This document shows, one piece after another, positions 14,542 through 22,109 of a stretch of DNA of 34,829 bases. Under the pieces are notes generated by a model. The model saw only the letters and a list, made by a program, of their open reading frames with translations. It was not told the DNA's origin and made no database searches. The translations under genes were made by a program, and so were the position numbers. The first letter of the stretch is position 1. Each line of letters starts with the position of its first letter. Source of the DNA: an uncultured Spirochaetota bacterium (GTDB lineage Bacteria > Spirochaetota > UBA4802 > UBA5550); contig CALMRZ010000083.1 in assembly GCA_937872225.1 (NCBI GenBank), positions 1-34,829 of the forward strand. The letters are read 5' to 3'.

Positions 14542-16326
14542 CTACAGGTCCTTGGCGGCACGCTGCGATTTGCGCACGAAACTTTCGATCGCGTCGTGCA
14601 TGTTCTCGACCCTGGCGACGATGGACTTGGTGGAATCGGTGATCTGTATTATCTGGTGCGTATTGTGCTGCGAAAGCTCGTTGATGGAGCCCACGGTCTT
14701 CGATATCTCCTCTATTGCGAGCTTCTGCTCGTTCATGGCGTTGGTGATCTGTTCCGACCGCGTCTTGACCTTCTCCGCGTTCTCGTTGACCGTCTGGTTC
14801 GCCAGCGTCTGCCGGCTCATGTTCTGGGATATGACGGTAATCTTGGTCACGATCTTTTCTATGTCGCTGATGATGTAGTTGATCTTCTCAACGGCGGCGC
14901 CCACGTTCCGGTTCCCCTTGCCGATCTCGCTTTCGTTGGTCCTGATGAGGGCGTCGATGTTCTTGATGGACGACGCGGTCTGGTCGGCCAGCTTGGAAAT
15001 TTCGTCCGCCACGACGGCGAAGCCGCGGCCCGCGTCGCCTGCCCGGGCCGCCTCTATGGCCGCGTTCAGGCTCAGGAGGTTGATCTTGTCGGAGATGTCG
15101 TTTATGATCTGGATGATGCCGGTCATCTCCTGGGAGCTCCTGCTGATGTTGCCCATGCTCTCGTTCATCACGCTCAGCGACTGCTCGCCCGACTTTGCGT
15201 TCACCGAGATCTGGTCGATCATGACAAGGGCCTCTTCCACCAGGGAGTTCATGGCGACGATGATCTCCGAAAGCTCCTCCATGGTGTGCAGCAGAAGCTC
15301 CAGGTTCAGGAACTGTTCGTCCGCGATGCTCTTGACGCTGTCGACGCCCGCCGTGATCTCTTCTATGGAGGCAGTCACCTCCTCGGTAGCCGCGGCCTGC
15401 TCCTGGCTGTGCTGGGTGAAGTCCGATATGGTGGCCGAGAGGGACTCGATGTCCACCACCAGGGACCCCGACCCGGTGTCCAGCACTTCCCGGATGAACC
15501 TGTTCTGTTCAAGGTTCTTTTCCGCCTCGGCCGAGGCGTGGGCCTCCGCCCGCTCCACCTCGTGGGCCATGTCGAAGAATTTCCGGTACACGGCGCTCAT
15601 GCAGAAAACGATCATCGCGGTGATGCCGACGGTAAAACGGGAGTGGCTGCTCCAAGGGGTGAGGTCGTAATAGACGCGGGTGTAAACGAACATGATATCG
15701 ACAAAGGCCCCGTGAATCGCCACAATAAACCCGATGAACGGCAGCAGAACATAGGCGAAGCGCCGGTTGCGGGCCATCTCGAAGATAAAGCACCCGGTGC
15801 CGTAGAGTATCATGATCCCGATGAGGGCGTCCCTGACCTGGTACAGGGGCCCTTCAAGGCCGCGCCCGTAGTCTGCCTGGATCGTGTCCCACCCCGCCTT
15901 GTGGTTCGCCTGGGATATAAACAGGTCCGGCACGATGAAAGCCATGATGGTGATCAGCACCGCAAGTCCGAGGCCGGCATATCCCACGTAGCGGTTCACC
16001 TTTTTCCAACCCGGCGTGAGGTCCGTCAGGCCCTGCACGAAGTACGCAATGCCGAACATAAAATAGGCGCCCGAGAGCTGTTCGATCCGGTGGAACTGTC
16101 TTCCGATCGAAGCGTCCAGGCGCCACATGCCGACTGACAGGATCATGGCCTCGGAGAACACGAAGACGAACCCCAGGAAAAAGAGGGTCAACATGGCCAG
16201 GTGGAGCGCCTGTTTCGAACGAATATACATATATGTGAAGAGTAGCCATCCGAGGAAGAGGATGCCGGAACAGGCCATGGGTATGAACAGCTGGGACAGC
16301 TCGATGGTAACCTTGAATTCCGGCAT
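14542..16326 (-). CDS. Methyl-accepting chemotaxis protein with multi-pass membrane sensor
   Basis: This 594-residue chemoreceptor has an N-terminal 260 residues with about seven hydrophobic segments, instead of the usual two flanking a periplasmic domain. A long cytoplasmic coiled coil follows, with the MCP hairpin tip NLLSLNAAIEAARAGDAGRG and VADEISKLADQT near residues 412-448. No obvious HAMP domain is visible. The start is ATG 16326, which has GGAG 8 nt upstream; an in-frame ATG nine codons earlier has none. No CheA/CheW genes are nearby, so it presumably feeds a chemotaxis core encoded elsewhere. The ligand is unknown; it may sense membrane or redox state (inference). Confidence 0.92.
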   Translation of the reverse strand: MPEFKVTIELSQLFIPMACSGILFLGWLLFTYMYIRSKQALHLAMLTLFFLGFVFVFSEAMILSVGMWRLDASIGRQFHRIEQLSGAYFMFGIAYFVQGLTDLTPGWKKVNRYVGYAGLGLAVLITIMAFIVPDLFISQANHKAGWDTIQADYGRGLEGPLYQVRDALIGIMILYGTGCFIFEMARNRRFAYVLLPFIGFIVAIHGAFVDIMFVYTRVYYDLTPWSSHSRFTVGITAMIVFCMSAVYRKFFDMAHEVERAEAHASAEAEKNLEQNRFIREVLDTGSGSLVVDIESLSATISDFTQHSQEQAAATEEVTASIEEITAGVDSVKSIADEQFLNLELLLHTMEELSEIIVAMNSLVEEALVMIDQISVNAKSGEQSLSVMNESMGNISRSSQEMTGIIQIINDISDKINLLSLNAAIEAARAGDAGRGFAVVADEISKLADQTASSIKNIDALIRTNESEIGKGNRNVGAAVEKINYIISDIEKIVTKITVISQNMSRQTLANQTVNENAEKVKTRSEQITNAMNEQKLAIEEISKTVGSINELSQHNTHQIIQITDSTKSIVARVENMHDAIESFVRKSQRAAKDL

Positions 16327-16401
16327 AGCGACATCTCCATCCTGATATATCATTCGAGATGATTATCATAACCAATTTCAAAAAGTAAAGTAAAATTCCA
16401 T

Positions 16402-16428
16402 AAAAAGGGCCGGTTTCAGGCCGGCCCC
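16402..16428 (-). terminator. Rho-independent terminator after START-domain gene
   Basis: On the minus strand, GGGCCGG (16427-16421) and CCGGCCC (16413-16407) form a 7-bp GC stem with a 7-nt loop, followed by TTTTTA. It lies 28 nt past the stop of the START-like gene and before the chemoreceptor gene. Confidence 0.85.
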
Positions 16429-16455
16429 TTGTTGTCATGCTGTGGAATGCGCTGA

Positions 16456-17124
16456 TTACTTGCTGAATTTCGGTATCTGCAGCTTCATGTTCTGCAAGGT
16501 AACGAACGGCATCTTCACCACGGTCATGTTGACAAGACCCGACGGCAGGCTTCCGCCCGGATCAGCCAGGTTCTGGTAGGTGACTTTGGTCTGGTTTTTC
16601 CCGACCGCTTCGAACATCCACACGCCGACCATTTTAGGCATGCGCACGATCCCTTTCCGCGGAGGAACGGAATCAAGATTTATCCCCTGGAAGGTGCGGA
16701 CGATCTTGGTCGGGGTCCTGACGATATGGGTCTGGATCACGACGTCCCTGTTCGAAACGAGGGGCGCCGTAACGACATTGTACTGTATGGGGTTGACCGG
16801 GTCGTTCTTGACGACTTTCGATTCAATGGTGTCGCACATCCAGTTCACCTGGTTCGGGACATCGGAGATGATCTTGTCAATGACCGCCATCGGCGCATCC
16901 ATGACCGTCACGCCGAGGAACTCCTTGAAATCGATCCCGTCCACGTCGCGTACAAACACCTGTATGCCGTCTTTGTTCTTCTTCAGCACCCAGGGATGAT
17001 CTTTCTTTACTTCTGTCTTCTGAGCGTCTTTAGCCTTTTCTTCCTTCGCGGCGGCGTAAAATGGTATCACTGCGACGAGCGCGCATGCCGTTATGAAGGC
17101 CATCAGTTTATGCTGATACTTCAT
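16456..17124 (-). CDS. Exported START-domain-like protein (paralog 1)
   Basis: This 222-residue protein has a signal peptide (about 1-26, ending FYAAAKEE) and a START/polyketide-cyclase-like lipid-binding fold (inferred). Key stretches are WVLKKNKDGIQVFVRDVDG, FKEFLGVTVMDAP, VSNRDVVIQ, RTFQGINLDSVPPRKGIVRM and the family-like VGVWMFEAVGKNQTKVTYQN followed by DPGGSLPSGLVN. It is likely periplasmic and may bind a hydrophobic ligand. The ribosome-binding site AAGGAGGA lies 5 nt before the ATG. It is clearly related to the protein at 23583-24254 but not identical to it, so it is an older duplication. It has its own promoter (17265-17293) and terminator. Confidence 0.85.
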   Translation of the reverse strand: MKYQHKLMAFITACALVAVIPFYAAAKEEKAKDAQKTEVKKDHPWVLKKNKDGIQVFVRDVDGIDFKEFLGVTVMDAPMAVIDKIISDVPNQVNWMCDTIESKVVKNDPVNPIQYNVVTAPLVSNRDVVIQTHIVRTPTKIVRTFQGINLDSVPPRKGIVRMPKMVGVWMFEAVGKNQTKVTYQNLADPGGSLPSGLVNMTVVKMPFVTLQNMKLQIPKFSK

Positions 17125-17264
17125 TATCTTCCTCCTTTCTAAAATTTTTTTTATTTAGCACCCTCCGGCATACGCCGTGGGATGTTATACCCGCAATGAA
17201 CGGCAGGGACATCCGTCCGAAACCGTACGGTATTACCCTGATATGGTTTTTTATTATGTGAGAA

Positions 17265-17293
17265 AACATAATTTATAGTAAATATTATGTCAA
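17265..17293 (-). promoter_or_regulatory. Promoter of START-like gene (paralog 1)
   Basis: On the minus strand, a consensus TTGACA (17293-17288) is followed after 17 bp by TATGTT (17270-17265). Transcription would begin near 17258, giving a leader of about 134 nt. Confidence 0.6.
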
Positions 17294-17477
17294 AGTAAAA
17301 AAATTGATTGGTTTTCATCCAACCAAATTTTTTCAAATTTAAAAATTGGATAATCGTCCAAATTGCACATATTTTCATGGTATGTGTATAATGCCGTTGA
17401 ACCAACCCGGTGGGCATTGTATTGAACACATCGTCAGCATTCAATTACGCCTATACCCATCGCGGTTCCTTATCTTC

Positions 17478-17505
17478 TTGACTTTCCTGCAGGCCCATGT
17501 AATTT
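17478..17505 (+). promoter_or_regulatory. Promoter candidate for zinc-ribbon/DUF2231-like gene
   Basis: TTGACT (17478-17483) and TAATTT (17500-17505) are 16 bp apart, about 40 nt upstream of the start codon. The -10 match is partial. Confidence 0.35.
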
Positions 17506-17541
17506 CATACCGTTTGATACAAAACTCGGGGAGAACTGCCA

Positions 17542-18096
17542 ATGGAACAGCTCAGATGCAAGGCCTGCGGTTTTATTATCAATGAGAACAGACTGGGGGA
17601 CATCTGCCCGGCCTGCGGCGTGCCCCGGTCGGCTTTTGAACCGTATAAAGAGAATATCTCAAAAAAAAGAAAAACCATTCTGGGCCTGAACCTCCATCCC
17701 ATTGCGGTACACTTTCCCCAGGCTTTTGTCACGATAATACCTCCTTTCATTCTCCTGGGGGTTGCCGTCAATCCCGTGCTTGGGCATGACCTGCTCATCA
17801 CGGTCAAGATCGCGGCGATGCTCATGCCTTTCACCGTGGCGGCGGCCTTCATATGCGGACTAATCGACGGGAAGACACGGTTCAAACGCCTCACAACACC
17901 GTATCTGAAAAGAAAAATTTCCGCCGCATCCGTGCTGTTGGTCCTGTCCGCGGCCATGGCCGTGGTGGCCTACCTATACGGGACCGAATACCCCGGCAGG
18001 CTTATTCTCCTGCTGCTTTCCCTCGGGTGCATCGCCTGCGAAATCTTCCTGGCGGAAATCGGCAAAACCCTGATTAGCGCCAAACTGCCGGGATAA
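17542..18096 (+). CDS. Zinc ribbon fused to four-helix membrane protein (DUF2231-like)
   Basis: This 184-residue protein has an N-terminal rubredoxin-like ribbon, with C6 and C9 (LRCKACGF) and C22 and C25 (DICPACGVP), at residues 1-35. A basic linker leads to four hydrophobic segments (about 56-75, 83-106, 127-146 and 149-170). The first begins LNLHPIAVHFPQAF, a motif typical of DUF2231-type membrane proteins. The ribbon may bind iron or zinc and could pass electrons to a haem or other partner in the membrane, but this is inference. GGAG lies 8 nt before the ATG. It is followed 82 nt later by the antiporter in the same direction. Confidence 0.75.
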   Translation: MEQLRCKACGFIINENRLGDICPACGVPRSAFEPYKENISKKRKTILGLNLHPIAVHFPQAFVTIIPPFILLGVAVNPVLGHDLLITVKIAAMLMPFTVAAAFICGLIDGKTRFKRLTTPYLKRKISAASVLLVLSAAMAVVAYLYGTEYPGRLILLLLSLGCIACEIFLAEIGKTLISAKLPG

Positions 18097-18178
18097 CACG
18101 CCGTTTTTTATAGTTATTGTTTTTTATTATTGATTCATTGGCATTGATGGTCTATCTTTGCCGGGCGAGGAAAAGCAT

Positions 18179-19576
18179 ATGATTAAAAAAATCATCTCTG
18201 TCGTTACAAGTTCGTCGGTCCTGATTGTTGTATCCAGCATTGAACTGCTGGCCAAGGAACAGGCCGCCGCAGAAGCGGCGCAGGATATCTCGGTATTCTG
18301 GGTGCTCCCCTTTATCGGGATACTCCTCTGCATAGCCATCATCCCTCTCATCAACGCCCACTTCTGGGAAAGGAACCTCTGGTGGATATCCTTGGGTGTC
18401 TTCTGCGTCCCCATGGCGGTGATATTCACGGTTTTCATGGGCGAGAAGCTTCGGGAGCTCTCCATTGAAAAAGCCCTGGACTATGTGTCCTTCATAATAC
18501 TGCTGGCGTCGCTTTTCGTAATATCCGGGGGCATCCTCATAAAGGGAAGCCTTTCAGGGACGCCCAAGGTCAACACCATATTCATTCTCATCGGCAGCGT
18601 CATTGCCAGCTTCATAGGCACCACCGGGGCATCCATGCTCCTGGTGCGCCCACTGATCAGGGCCAACAAAGACCGGCTGAGAAAGGCCCATGTCATCATA
18701 TTCTTCATTTTTATTGTGAGCAATATCGGCGGCTCCCTCACCCCCCTGGGCGACCCGCCCCTGTTCCTGGGCTACCTCCAGGGCGTACCCTTTGAGTGGA
18801 CCTTCAGGCTGGCGCCGCAATGGGCGATAGCATGCCTGATTGTTCTTATAGTGTTCTTTTTCATGGACACCTATATGTACCGGAAGGAGCCGCCGGTGGC
18901 TTTCACGGGCAGCGGCATTGATACTGAACGTTTCGGCATCGACGGTAAAATAAACCTTATCCTGCTGGGCGGCGTTGTAGTGATCGTGTTCCTCCAGGGT
19001 CTGCTGGTCAAGCAGGTATCCTGGTGGCCCCGCTTCGGTTTCCAGGAAACCGGCATGGCCATCCTCCTCGGCGTATCGCTCCTCCTGACTCCGTACAAAA
19101 GCGACCTCCGGCAGCAGAACGGGTTCACCTTCGGCCCCATCAAGGAAGTAGCGCTTTTGTTCGCCGGCATTTTCGCAGCCATGATACCGGCCCTGTATAT
19201 ACTCGAGCACAAGGGCGCATCCCTGGGCATCACGCAGCCGTGGCAGTTCTTCTGGGCCACGGGAAGTCTCTCGTCATTCCTTGACAACGCGCCGACGTAC
19301 CTTACCTTCCTTTCCCTGGCAAAGGGTCTCAATCTTTCCAGGGACATCATCCTCAACGACGGCGGACATGTTTCCAATGCCGTGCTCACTGCCATATCCT
19401 GCGGCGCTGTTTTCATGGGTGCCAACAGCTATATCGGCAACGGCCCCAATTTCATGGTGAAATCGATTGCCGAGGAACAGGGAATAAAGATGCCCAGCTT
19501 CTTCGGCTACATGGCCTATTCGACGGCCATCCTGATTCCAACCTTCATCCTGATAACGTTTATTTTCTTTATCTAA
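18179..19576 (+). CDS. Ion transporter superfamily antiporter (sodium:proton antiporter-like)
   Basis: This 465-residue transporter has about 11-12 membrane segments. Signature stretches are IGTTGASMLLVRPLI, SNIGGSLTPLGDPPLFLGY, SSFLDNAPTYLTF and GANSYIGNGPNFMVK, the paired NxGxxxxPxGDPP and DNAPTY hairpins of the ion-transporter superfamily (CitMHS/ArsB/NhaD-like). It is best called a putative Na+/H+ antiporter, though a citrate or other anion substrate is not excluded. The start is ATG 18179, with GAGGA about 8 nt upstream; a TTG seven codons earlier is less likely. It ends at a strong terminator. Confidence 0.88.
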   Translation: MIKKIISVVTSSSVLIVVSSIELLAKEQAAAEAAQDISVFWVLPFIGILLCIAIIPLINAHFWERNLWWISLGVFCVPMAVIFTVFMGEKLRELSIEKALDYVSFIILLASLFVISGGILIKGSLSGTPKVNTIFILIGSVIASFIGTTGASMLLVRPLIRANKDRLRKAHVIIFFIFIVSNIGGSLTPLGDPPLFLGYLQGVPFEWTFRLAPQWAIACLIVLIVFFFMDTYMYRKEPPVAFTGSGIDTERFGIDGKINLILLGGVVVIVFLQGLLVKQVSWWPRFGFQETGMAILLGVSLLLTPYKSDLRQQNGFTFGPIKEVALLFAGIFAAMIPALYILEHKGASLGITQPWQFFWATGSLSSFLDNAPTYLTFLSLAKGLNLSRDIILNDGGHVSNAVLTAISCGAVFMGANSYIGNGPNFMVKSIAEEQGIKMPSFFGYMAYSTAILIPTFILITFIFFI

Positions 19577-19599
19577 AGGCTAATACGGTACAGGATAGC

Positions 19600-19630
19600 A
19601 AAGGCGCGGTCTCTTGGCCGCGCCTTTTTT
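19600..19630 (+). terminator. Strong rho-independent terminator
   Basis: AAAGGCGCGG (19600-19609) pairs with CCGCGCCTTT (19618-19627) around an 8-nt loop, and T continues to 19630 (six T in all). It ends the antiporter transcript. It also lies 14 nt past the convergent hsp20 stop and may act for both genes. Confidence 0.9.
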
Positions 19631-19643
19631 GCATGCGCTTTTG

Positions 19644-19946
19644 TTACGCCACTTTCACCTGGACGGCGTTTTCCATGAAATCCTTGTACGGCGCCTCTAT
19701 CCTGAGGAGGCCATTATGGTACTCAGCTTTCGTGTCAGCGGCCCGCACCGGGCAGCAGAGAGAAAGGGCCACGGTAAATTCCACGTCCTCCCGCGGGGCG
19801 TTTAAAGTGAAGCTGTCATCCAGCATACGGAGATCAATGTCCTTCTTGTCGACCCCCGGAATTGACAGTTCCAGGATCAGCGTTTTATTGTCTTCACTGT
19901 TATAGGTACACACATCGGGAGATACTTTTATTCTTTCCTTTTTCAT
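19644..19946 (-). CDS. Small heat shock protein, Hsp20/alpha-crystallin family
   Basis: This 100-residue minimal small heat-shock protein is an ATP-independent holdase chaperone. Alpha-crystallin landmarks are ILELSIPGVDKKDIDLRML (24-42), DSFTLNA, EFTVALSLCCPV and AEYHNGLLRIEAPY (74-87). The C-terminal VQVKVA resembles the I/V-x-I/V oligomerisation motif. It has almost no N-terminal arm, shorter than the usual 140-160 residues. The start is ATG 19946, with GAGGTG 5 nt upstream; in-frame codons to 19988 lie in the leader. It has a near-consensus vegetative promoter and no visible CIRCE or heat-shock sigma site. Confidence 0.85.
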   Translation of the reverse strand: MKKERIKVSPDVCTYNSEDNKTLILELSIPGVDKKDIDLRMLDDSFTLNAPREDVEFTVALSLCCPVRAADTKAEYHNGLLRIEAPYKDFMENAVQVKVA

Positions 19947-19998
19947 GTCAGCACCTCGCAATAATAAAGTTGTCCAATGGTCAGTCATTAATTACTGG

Positions 19999-20027
19999 AA
20001 TATACGCACGGCTGCCGGCAAAGTCAA
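19999..20027 (-). promoter_or_regulatory. Promoter of hsp20
   Basis: On the minus strand, TTGACT (20027-20022) is followed after exactly 17 bp by TATATT (20004-19999). The leader is about 46 nt. The same two hexamers with the same spacing occur at 22052-22080. Confidence 0.7.
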
Positions 20028-20126
20028 CTTTGATTTATAGTTTTTTAGTTTTTTCTAAATTTCTTTGATTCCGGGAACAACAGGGGATTAAAAACCGGTA
20101 TCACCGCGGGACAGGGGGATTGACCG

Positions 20127-21878
20127 TTAAGAGGAAGAACGCTTTATTACCACGACCGTGGCGTCGTCATCCCTCCGAAATTCCTCCAGGTCCGTCACAA
20201 TTTCCCGCAGGATGACCCCCGGCGCTTCCCGTCCGTTGCGCTCAAGATGACCGGCCAGGCGCTTCTGGCCGAACATGTCCATTTCAGGTGAGCGCTGATG
20301 CCGCACCGACTCCCGGCGCCAGGCCTGCACCACTCCGTCGGTATGGAGCAGCAGCACGTCGCCCGGCGCAAGGGCAAGGGTCTCCGAGCGCACCTGTCCG
20401 CGGATATCTTCATACATGCCGATCCACACGCCGTCCGTTTCGTGGACCGTGACCGTTCCCGCAGCGCAGTGATAGATCATCATGTCCTCGTGCAGGCCCG
20501 AAAACCGCAGCGTCCCGTCATGGCGCACCGCGATGGCCGTCAGCGTCATATACTTGTCCTCGGCGAATTTTTTCATGTTCGCGTGGAGGACCCCGTTTAT
20601 GGCCTCGATAAGCAGGTGGGGCTCGACGCCGGGGTTGTTCCTGAGAAGCGTCCGGATCGCCGTCTGCGCCATCATCATGACAAGGCCGGCAGGCACGCCG
20701 TGGCCGGATACGTCGCCGATGACCACCCAATCAATGCCGGGACAGTTGATGACGTCGTAGTAGTCTCCGCCGACCTGCGCGGCCGGCGCCATGTGCACCG
20801 CCACGTCGTAGCCCTGCATGTGCGGCGCCGCCGGAAGGAGGGAGGTCTGGATCTTCTTGGTGAGCTCCATTTCCCCCCAGAGTTCGTCCCGCGCTTCGGC
20901 AAGCTGTTCGTTTGTCGCCGTCAGCTCCTCCAGGGCCGCGTTGAGCTCTTCCGTGCGCTGTTCGACCTTCAGCTCCAGGTTGTCGGTCAGATCCTTGTTC
21001 TTCTTCACGTAGGACCGGAGGGCCTCCGCCAGGAAATTGACGTACTGGGCTATCATGCCGATCTCGTCCAGCGAGATCATTGACAGATGGACCCCGAAAT
21101 TGCCCACCCGCATGTTCTCCAGGGTGCGGATGGTAAGATTCATGCCGCGGAGGATATTGACCGTTGATTCATAGGCGGTGCTGATGATCGACAGAAGCGA
21201 AAGCCCCACGATGAAAAAAACGTGGGGCCTGGTGTTCTGGAAGTGAATCAGGCCGGCCTGTGAAAGGACGAAGAAATATCCCAGGATGACCGTCGGGATG
21301 ATGATGATCGAAATGAGGATCAGAAGGGTCCTGGTGAAAAGACTCACCTGCCGGTATGTCCCCGGCTGCATCATGACCACGCTCAGACGCTCATCCAGAA
21401 GGACACGGCCGAGAAAGTTCTCCGTGGTGAAGTAGAACAGGGTATAATTTGCCGGGACGACCAGCAGTACGGTGAGCAGGTATTCGATGTCGCCGAATAT
21501 GCCGGTCTTAAGGAAAACATATCCCGACGCTACGGTAAGGCCCAGTACCCACCGCATGATGATGATAACGCCTTCAAAGAGCGGGTAGTTCAGCAGTCCC
21601 CTCTTTATCTCACGCAATTTATCTTCCGACAGGGCGGCCGGTGACGGACGGTACAGGGCATGGAGCAGCGGCGCCAGACGCCATATCCGCATCGGCAGTC
21701 CGAACATGATCACAACGGGAACCGCCAGGAGGGCGCCGTGGACGATGATCATGACGTCCGGCCCACGGTGGGCGCCGCTCAGCACCACGAAGTAGACCGC
21801 GAGGGGCGTAATCATCAGGAATGCGTACGCTTCAAGCTTCAGCGTAAGCCGGGATATGATCGATACGGTTTGTGACAT
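20127..21878 (-). CDS. Membrane-bound SpoIIE/RsbU-type serine phosphatase
   Basis: This 583-residue PP2C-family phosphatase would act on an anti-sigma-factor antagonist or similar phosphoserine protein (family knowledge). The N-terminal 260 residues hold about six hydrophobic segments, followed by a HAMP-like region (MRVGNFGVHL, EIGMIAQYVNFLAEAL) and a coiled coil (NLELKVEQRTEELNAALEEL). The phosphatase domain has GGDYYDV (about 370), GDVSGHGVPAGLVMM (about 387), LLLHTDGVVQA (about 509) and RRDDDATVVVI (about 566), so the metal-binding aspartates are intact. The start is ATG 21878; an upstream TTG at 21917 is an alternative. No anti-sigma partner lies nearby. Confidence 0.92.
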   Translation of the reverse strand: MSQTVSIISRLTLKLEAYAFLMITPLAVYFVVLSGAHRGPDVMIIVHGALLAVPVVIMFGLPMRIWRLAPLLHALYRPSPAALSEDKLREIKRGLLNYPLFEGVIIIMRWVLGLTVASGYVFLKTGIFGDIEYLLTVLLVVPANYTLFYFTTENFLGRVLLDERLSVVMMQPGTYRQVSLFTRTLLILISIIIIPTVILGYFFVLSQAGLIHFQNTRPHVFFIVGLSLLSIISTAYESTVNILRGMNLTIRTLENMRVGNFGVHLSMISLDEIGMIAQYVNFLAEALRSYVKKNKDLTDNLELKVEQRTEELNAALEELTATNEQLAEARDELWGEMELTKKIQTSLLPAAPHMQGYDVAVHMAPAAQVGGDYYDVINCPGIDWVVIGDVSGHGVPAGLVMMMAQTAIRTLLRNNPGVEPHLLIEAINGVLHANMKKFAEDKYMTLTAIAVRHDGTLRFSGLHEDMMIYHCAAGTVTVHETDGVWIGMYEDIRGQVRSETLALAPGDVLLLHTDGVVQAWRRESVRHQRSPEMDMFGQKRLAGHLERNGREAPGVILREIVTDLEEFRRDDDATVVVIKRSSS

Positions 21879-22051
21879 AGGGTATCCCCAGCCGGATGCG
21901 GATACGGGCGCCGTCAATGCCCGTTTACCTTCAGTACGCGGATCTCGTGCGCCAAAACATTGAACTGATATACATGAAGACGCGGTAAGCGAAAATGCAA
22001 TTATTTTTTCCCGACACGGTGAAATTGTTCCGCCGAAACCGTCCCGCCGTC

Positions 22052-22080
22052 TTGACTTTGGTTTTTAACATCCCTATATT
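22052..22080 (+). promoter_or_regulatory. Promoter of FAD oxidoreductase gene
   Basis: TTGACT (22052-22057) is followed after 17 bp by TATATT (22075-22080), giving a leader of about 23 nt. It is identical in both boxes and in spacing to the hsp20 promoter. Confidence 0.7.
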
Positions 22081-22109
22081 GGAAACACAATCCAACCAGG
22101 AGGCGCGAG

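Larger units (their letters stand above)
17125..17541. other. 417-nt AT-rich divergent intergenic region
   Basis: This region holds promoters for the START-like gene (minus) and the zinc-ribbon membrane gene (plus). It also contains an inverted repeat TTGGTT/AACCAA (17308-17313, 17321-17326) just upstream of the minus-strand -35 box, which could be an operator. A possible 97-codon minus-strand reading frame here has no ribosome-binding site and unusual composition and is not annotated. Confidence 0.6.

Noticed and set aside
14378-14878. Plus-strand frame starting MRGFEPPTSCSQSRR
   Set aside because: This opening is the well-known translation of an antisense tRNA; it overlaps tRNA-Pro and then the chemoreceptor gene.
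14479-16137. Long open frame (552 codons) on the plus strand
   Set aside because: It is antisense to the chemoreceptor, with low-complexity Asp/His/Val/Leu-rich content and no ribosome-binding site.
17151-17444. Possible 97-residue minus-strand gene in the AT-rich gap
   Set aside because: There is no ribosome-binding site, it covers the promoter of the START-like gene, and its composition is unlike its neighbours.
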